Below, piece by piece: positions 20,544 to 21,873 of a stretch of DNA of 21,873 nt. This DNA comes from a virus. The notes beneath the pieces were generated by a model. It saw only the letters and a program-made list of their open reading frames with translations. It did no database searches and was not told where the DNA came from. The stretch's first letter is position 1. Each line of letters starts with the position of its first letter. Position numbers and translations under genes: made by a program. The DNA lies in the IMG/VR virus record IMGVR_UViG_3300031576_000282, positions 1 through 21,873 of that record; one strand, written 5' to 3'.

Positions 20544-21014
20544 ATGGCAAGCATTTTACAGAGGGCTGTGATGTGGTTCATCGGGTTCGGTATAGCGTTA
20601 GCGATGACCCCTCACGATCCTTCAAATAGCGGGATCGGGCAGGAATTATGGGTAGAAGTTGAGCAAACGAGCTTATACGCTCAAACACCCGTTATTTCAG
20701 AGCGAGCGCGCGTGATTGCCTTGATTTCGCAATATAGCAAAGAGTTCGGAGTGGATTTTGATTTAGCTTATACGATAGCGGAATTAGAGAGTGATTTCGT
20801 AGTCACTGCGAAAAACCCTCACAGTTCGGCATCGGGAGTTTTCCAGTTTGTCGCAAGCACTTGGCAGGGGTATTGTTCGGGCAATGTTTTCAACGCGGAC
20901 GACAATGTTCGGTGCGCCTTGAAACTATTGGCGGAACGCAACGGGATAAAATATTGGCTTGCGGACAAAAGTATGGTTGATAGGTTAAGATTGCGGGGGT
21001 ATGTGTTCAATTAA
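20544..21014 (+). CDS. Lytic transglycosylase (SLT-like) with N-terminal membrane segment
   Basis: This 156-residue enzyme cuts the glycan strand of peptidoglycan between MurNAc and GlcNAc. I chose ATG 20544 (MASILQRAVMWFIGFGIALA); a TTG at 20526 is possible but less likely. Residues 8-21 are a signal or anchor helix. The catalytic domain reads FGVDFDLAYTIAELESDFVV (catalytic Glu likely E82 in the 'ES' pair), then KNPHSSASGVFQFVASTWQG and NADDNVRCALKLLAERNGIK. It differs from the endolysin: it has its own promoter and an export signal. It may weaken the wall for genome entry or release. The sequence style (SERARVIALISQYSKEFGVD; SSASGVFQF; DDNVRCALKLLA) is like transglycosylases I recall from Patescibacteria. 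Confidence 0.85.
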   Translation: MASILQRAVMWFIGFGIALAMTPHDPSNSGIGQELWVEVEQTSLYAQTPVISERARVIALISQYSKEFGVDFDLAYTIAELESDFVVTAKNPHSSASGVFQFVASTWQGYCSGNVFNADDNVRCALKLLAERNGIKYWLADKSMVDRLRLRGYVFN

Positions 21015-21018
21015 AAAC

Positions 21019-21050
21019 GGACGAACGCGTGTGAGGTCGCGTCCGTCCTT
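21019..21050 (+). terminator. Terminator-like hairpin after transglycosylase
   Basis: GGACG-A-ACGCG (21019-21029) pairs with CGCGT-C-CGTCC (21038-21048), one internal mismatch, around an eight-base loop. A stretch of TTATTTATTATA follows and AAAAA precedes, so it may act in both directions. It begins four bases after the stop. Confidence 0.75.
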
Positions 21051-21091
21051 ATTTATTATATGGCTGATTGGCGGTATTGACAAAGCTATGG

Positions 21092-21100
21092 TGTTATGAT
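21092..21100 (+). promoter_or_regulatory. Weak extended -10 before the zinc-ribbon gene
   Basis: TGTTATGAT resembles the extended -10 consensus and lies 12 bases before ATG 21113. A perfect TTGACA is present at 21077-21082 but only 12 bases away, too close for a standard pair. Since a terminator sits just upstream, some promoter is needed here. Confidence 0.4.
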
Positions 21101-21112
21101 ATGCTATCAGCT

Positions 21113-21322
21113 ATGAAAAACAATCAAAAGCGAAAGAAGTGTCCTCGTTGCGGCAAGTCGTATGTCGGTTTTCCTGCTTTGAGCCGTAGGGATAATAAGA
21201 CAGATATTTGCTCAAAGTGCGGCACGGAGGAAGCGATGGTTGATTACGCGTATGTCGGCGCGCCGCGTGAATGGATACGCGACAGGGCATTTATGATCCA
21301 GTTGATCCGAAACAAAAAATAA
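21113..21322 (+). CDS. Zinc-ribbon protein of a common phage family
   Basis: This 69-residue protein starts at ATG 21113; an in-frame ATG at 21101 would add four residues. It reads KKCPRCGKSYVGFPALSRRD, then NKTDICSKCGTEEAMVDYAY, and ends in an Arg-rich helix (PREWIRDRAFMIQLIRNKK). The pattern 'CP.CG..Y..yPALSR.Dn.t.IC..CG..EAm' is a recurrent small phage and plasmid protein with two C-x2-C pairs that bind zinc. The role is unknown but probably involves nucleic acid or protein binding. It overlaps the next gene as TAATG. Confidence 0.75.
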   Translation: MKNNQKRKKCPRCGKSYVGFPALSRRDNKTDICSKCGTEEAMVDYAYVGAPREWIRDRAFMIQLIRNKK

Positions 21323-21555
21323 TGAAAATTCAAATGAGTGTCGGGCGCGGCAGTAAAGATCGTCCGCCGGAGGAGCTTGAAGTTGCAGGTTTCGCGGGGA
21401 TGGTTCAGGCGGTCAAGAAACGGCTGATGAGTAGCATAATTGAGATCGTGGAGATGGAGGATGACAAAGGCAACGGCACGGGAACATACGATGTAATGGT
21501 CGGCGATTTAAGCAGAACTGTCGGATGGGTCAAGGTTTTGGATTTCAAGGAATAG
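21322..21555 (+). CDS. Small hypothetical protein coupled to the zinc-ribbon gene
   Basis: This 77-residue protein begins within the preceding stop (TAATG at 21320-21324), so it is probably translated with the zinc-ribbon protein. The sequence is alpha/beta (MKIQMSVGRGSKDRPPEELE; VQAVKKRLMSSIIEIVEMED; TGTYDVMVGDLSRTVGWVKV), with no membrane segment. I recognise no family. A strong terminator seven bases after the stop closes the two-gene unit. Confidence 0.65.
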   Translation: MKIQMSVGRGSKDRPPEELEVAGFAGMVQAVKKRLMSSIIEIVEMEDDKGNGTGTYDVMVGDLSRTVGWVKVLDFKE

Positions 21556-21561
21556 CACGGG

Positions 21562-21593
21562 AAACCCGCAGAGATGCGGGTTTTTCGTTTTTG
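21562..21593 (+). terminator. Strong intrinsic terminator
   Basis: AAACCCGCA (21562-21570) pairs perfectly with TGCGGGTTT (21575-21583) around a GAGA tetraloop, with TTTTTCGTTTTT running through the 3' arm. It ends the zinc-ribbon/21322 unit. Confidence 0.93.
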
Positions 21594-21604
21594 GGATACT
21601 TGCA

Positions 21605-21625
21605 ATTTGATACAGATTTGATACA
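21605..21625 (+). repeat. Two tandem direct repeats upstream of the LexA-type gene
   Basis: ATTTGATACA occurs at 21605-21614 and 21616-21625, separated by one base, and a related GATAC lies at 21595-21599. An AT-rich TTATAAC follows before ATG 21635. The repeats are spaced 11 bases apart, one helical turn, which suits a protein binding twice on the same face, such as a repressor. They could also contain promoter elements (TTGATA). Confidence 0.5.
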
Positions 21626-21634
21626 TTTATAACT

Positions 21635-21873
21635 ATGTATAAGGAAAAGGTCGCGCAACAAATTTACGATTTCATCAAGGAGTATTGGCTGATGAATAAG
21701 TATATGCCGACATTGGACGAGATCGCCTCAAAGTTCAGCGAAAAAGATACGAGGCGTTATCGGGGATGGGCGCGCTATTGGTTGCGAGAACTAGAAAAGG
21801 AAGGGCGGGTGATCATCATTAAAAACAAACATCGCGGCATCCGATTGGTTGAGCGCGATGGTAAAGGTCAACA
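21635..21873 (+). CDS. LexA-type winged-helix DNA-binding protein (3' end outside window)
   Basis: The frame runs from ATG 21635 to the window end without a stop (79 complete codons). The sequence VAQQIYDFIKEYWLMNKYMP, then TLDEIASKF, then RYWLRELEKEGRVIIIKNKH and RGIRLV, resembles the LexA N-terminal winged helix: helix 1, 'g..Pt..EIa..f' recognition region, a helix ending 'L..Le.eG.i', and a wing with 'rgI.l'. In LexA this domain binds SOS boxes, while in phages such domains act as transcription regulators. Whether a protease domain follows is not visible. The direct repeats just upstream could be its operator. Confidence 0.65.
   Translation, partial: MYKEKVAQQIYDFIKEYWLMNKYMPTLDEIASKFSEKDTRRYRGWARYWLRELEKEGRVIIIKNKHRGIRLVERDGKGQ

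Noticed and set aside
21077-21100. TTGACA plus TATGAT as a classical promoter pair
   Set aside because: The spacer is 12 bases, far below the usual 16-18; only the extended -10 was kept, with low confidence.
1-21873. Alternative genetic code with TGA read as glycine or tryptophan
   Set aside because: TGA ends several well-defined genes at their expected places (terminase large subunit, amidase, zinc ribbon, first chaperone), and tryptophans are encoded by TGG.
1-21873. tRNA genes, CRISPR arrays, insertion sequences, integrase and attachment sites
   Set aside because: Looked for on both strands; no cloverleaf, repeat-spacer array, transposase or recombinase gene was seen.

Overview
The window is the late half (packaging, head, tail, lysis) of a tailed double-stranded DNA phage or prophage. 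Every supported gene is on the + strand, tightly packed and often overlapping by a few bases. The gene order is that of an HK97-fold siphovirus: small and large terminase, portal, SPP1 gp7-like head protein, prohead protease, major capsid protein, head-tail connectors, tail terminator, tail tube, two tail-assembly chaperones, tape measure, hub, fibre. A 485-residue tape measure and the absence of sheath and baseplate-wedge genes fit a short, flexible, non-contractile tail.

Layout. 1-324 is the end of a possible glycosyltransferase. 329-2126 is the terminase pair. 2166-8773 is the portal, an unusual fibre-like coiled-coil protein, two small proteins, the gp7-like protein, the protease and the capsid protein. 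8853-10876 holds connector and neck proteins. 10898-14108 is the tail tube, chaperones and tape measure; the chaperones are joined by a likely -1 frameshift on a run of ten A. 14114-18911 is the hub, a fibre-base protein and a 940-residue fibre with three tandem jelly-roll modules. 18913-20314 holds three small proteins, a structured RNA candidate, an amidase endolysin and a holin. 20297-20454 looks like an independent small-RNA gene with its own promoter and terminator. 20544-21555 has a membrane-anchored lytic transglycosylase and two small proteins. From 21635 a LexA-type winged-helix gene runs off the end.

Regulation. The motif TGCTATAxT (an extended -10 element, with TGCTATTAT as one variant) occurs at module boundaries ahead of the portal, protease, a tail small ORF, the chaperone, the fibre-base gene and the small RNA. 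In three cases exactly six bases separate it from ATG, so transcription would begin at or next to the start codon (leaderless mRNA). Most other genes have no Shine-Dalgarno sequence, and the capsid and tail-tube genes share an A-rich leader. Intrinsic terminators lie after the tail tube, the small RNA, the transglycosylase and the 21322 gene.

Host. TGA and TAA are both used as stops, so the code is standard. Few Shine-Dalgarno sites, leaderless-type promoters and a transglycosylase of a style I associate with Patescibacteria (Parcubacteria-like CPR bacteria) make such a host plausible. This is inference, not shown by the sequence. The most novel-looking items are the two RNA candidates (19427-19527 and about 20332-20454) and the dispersed leaderless late promoters.
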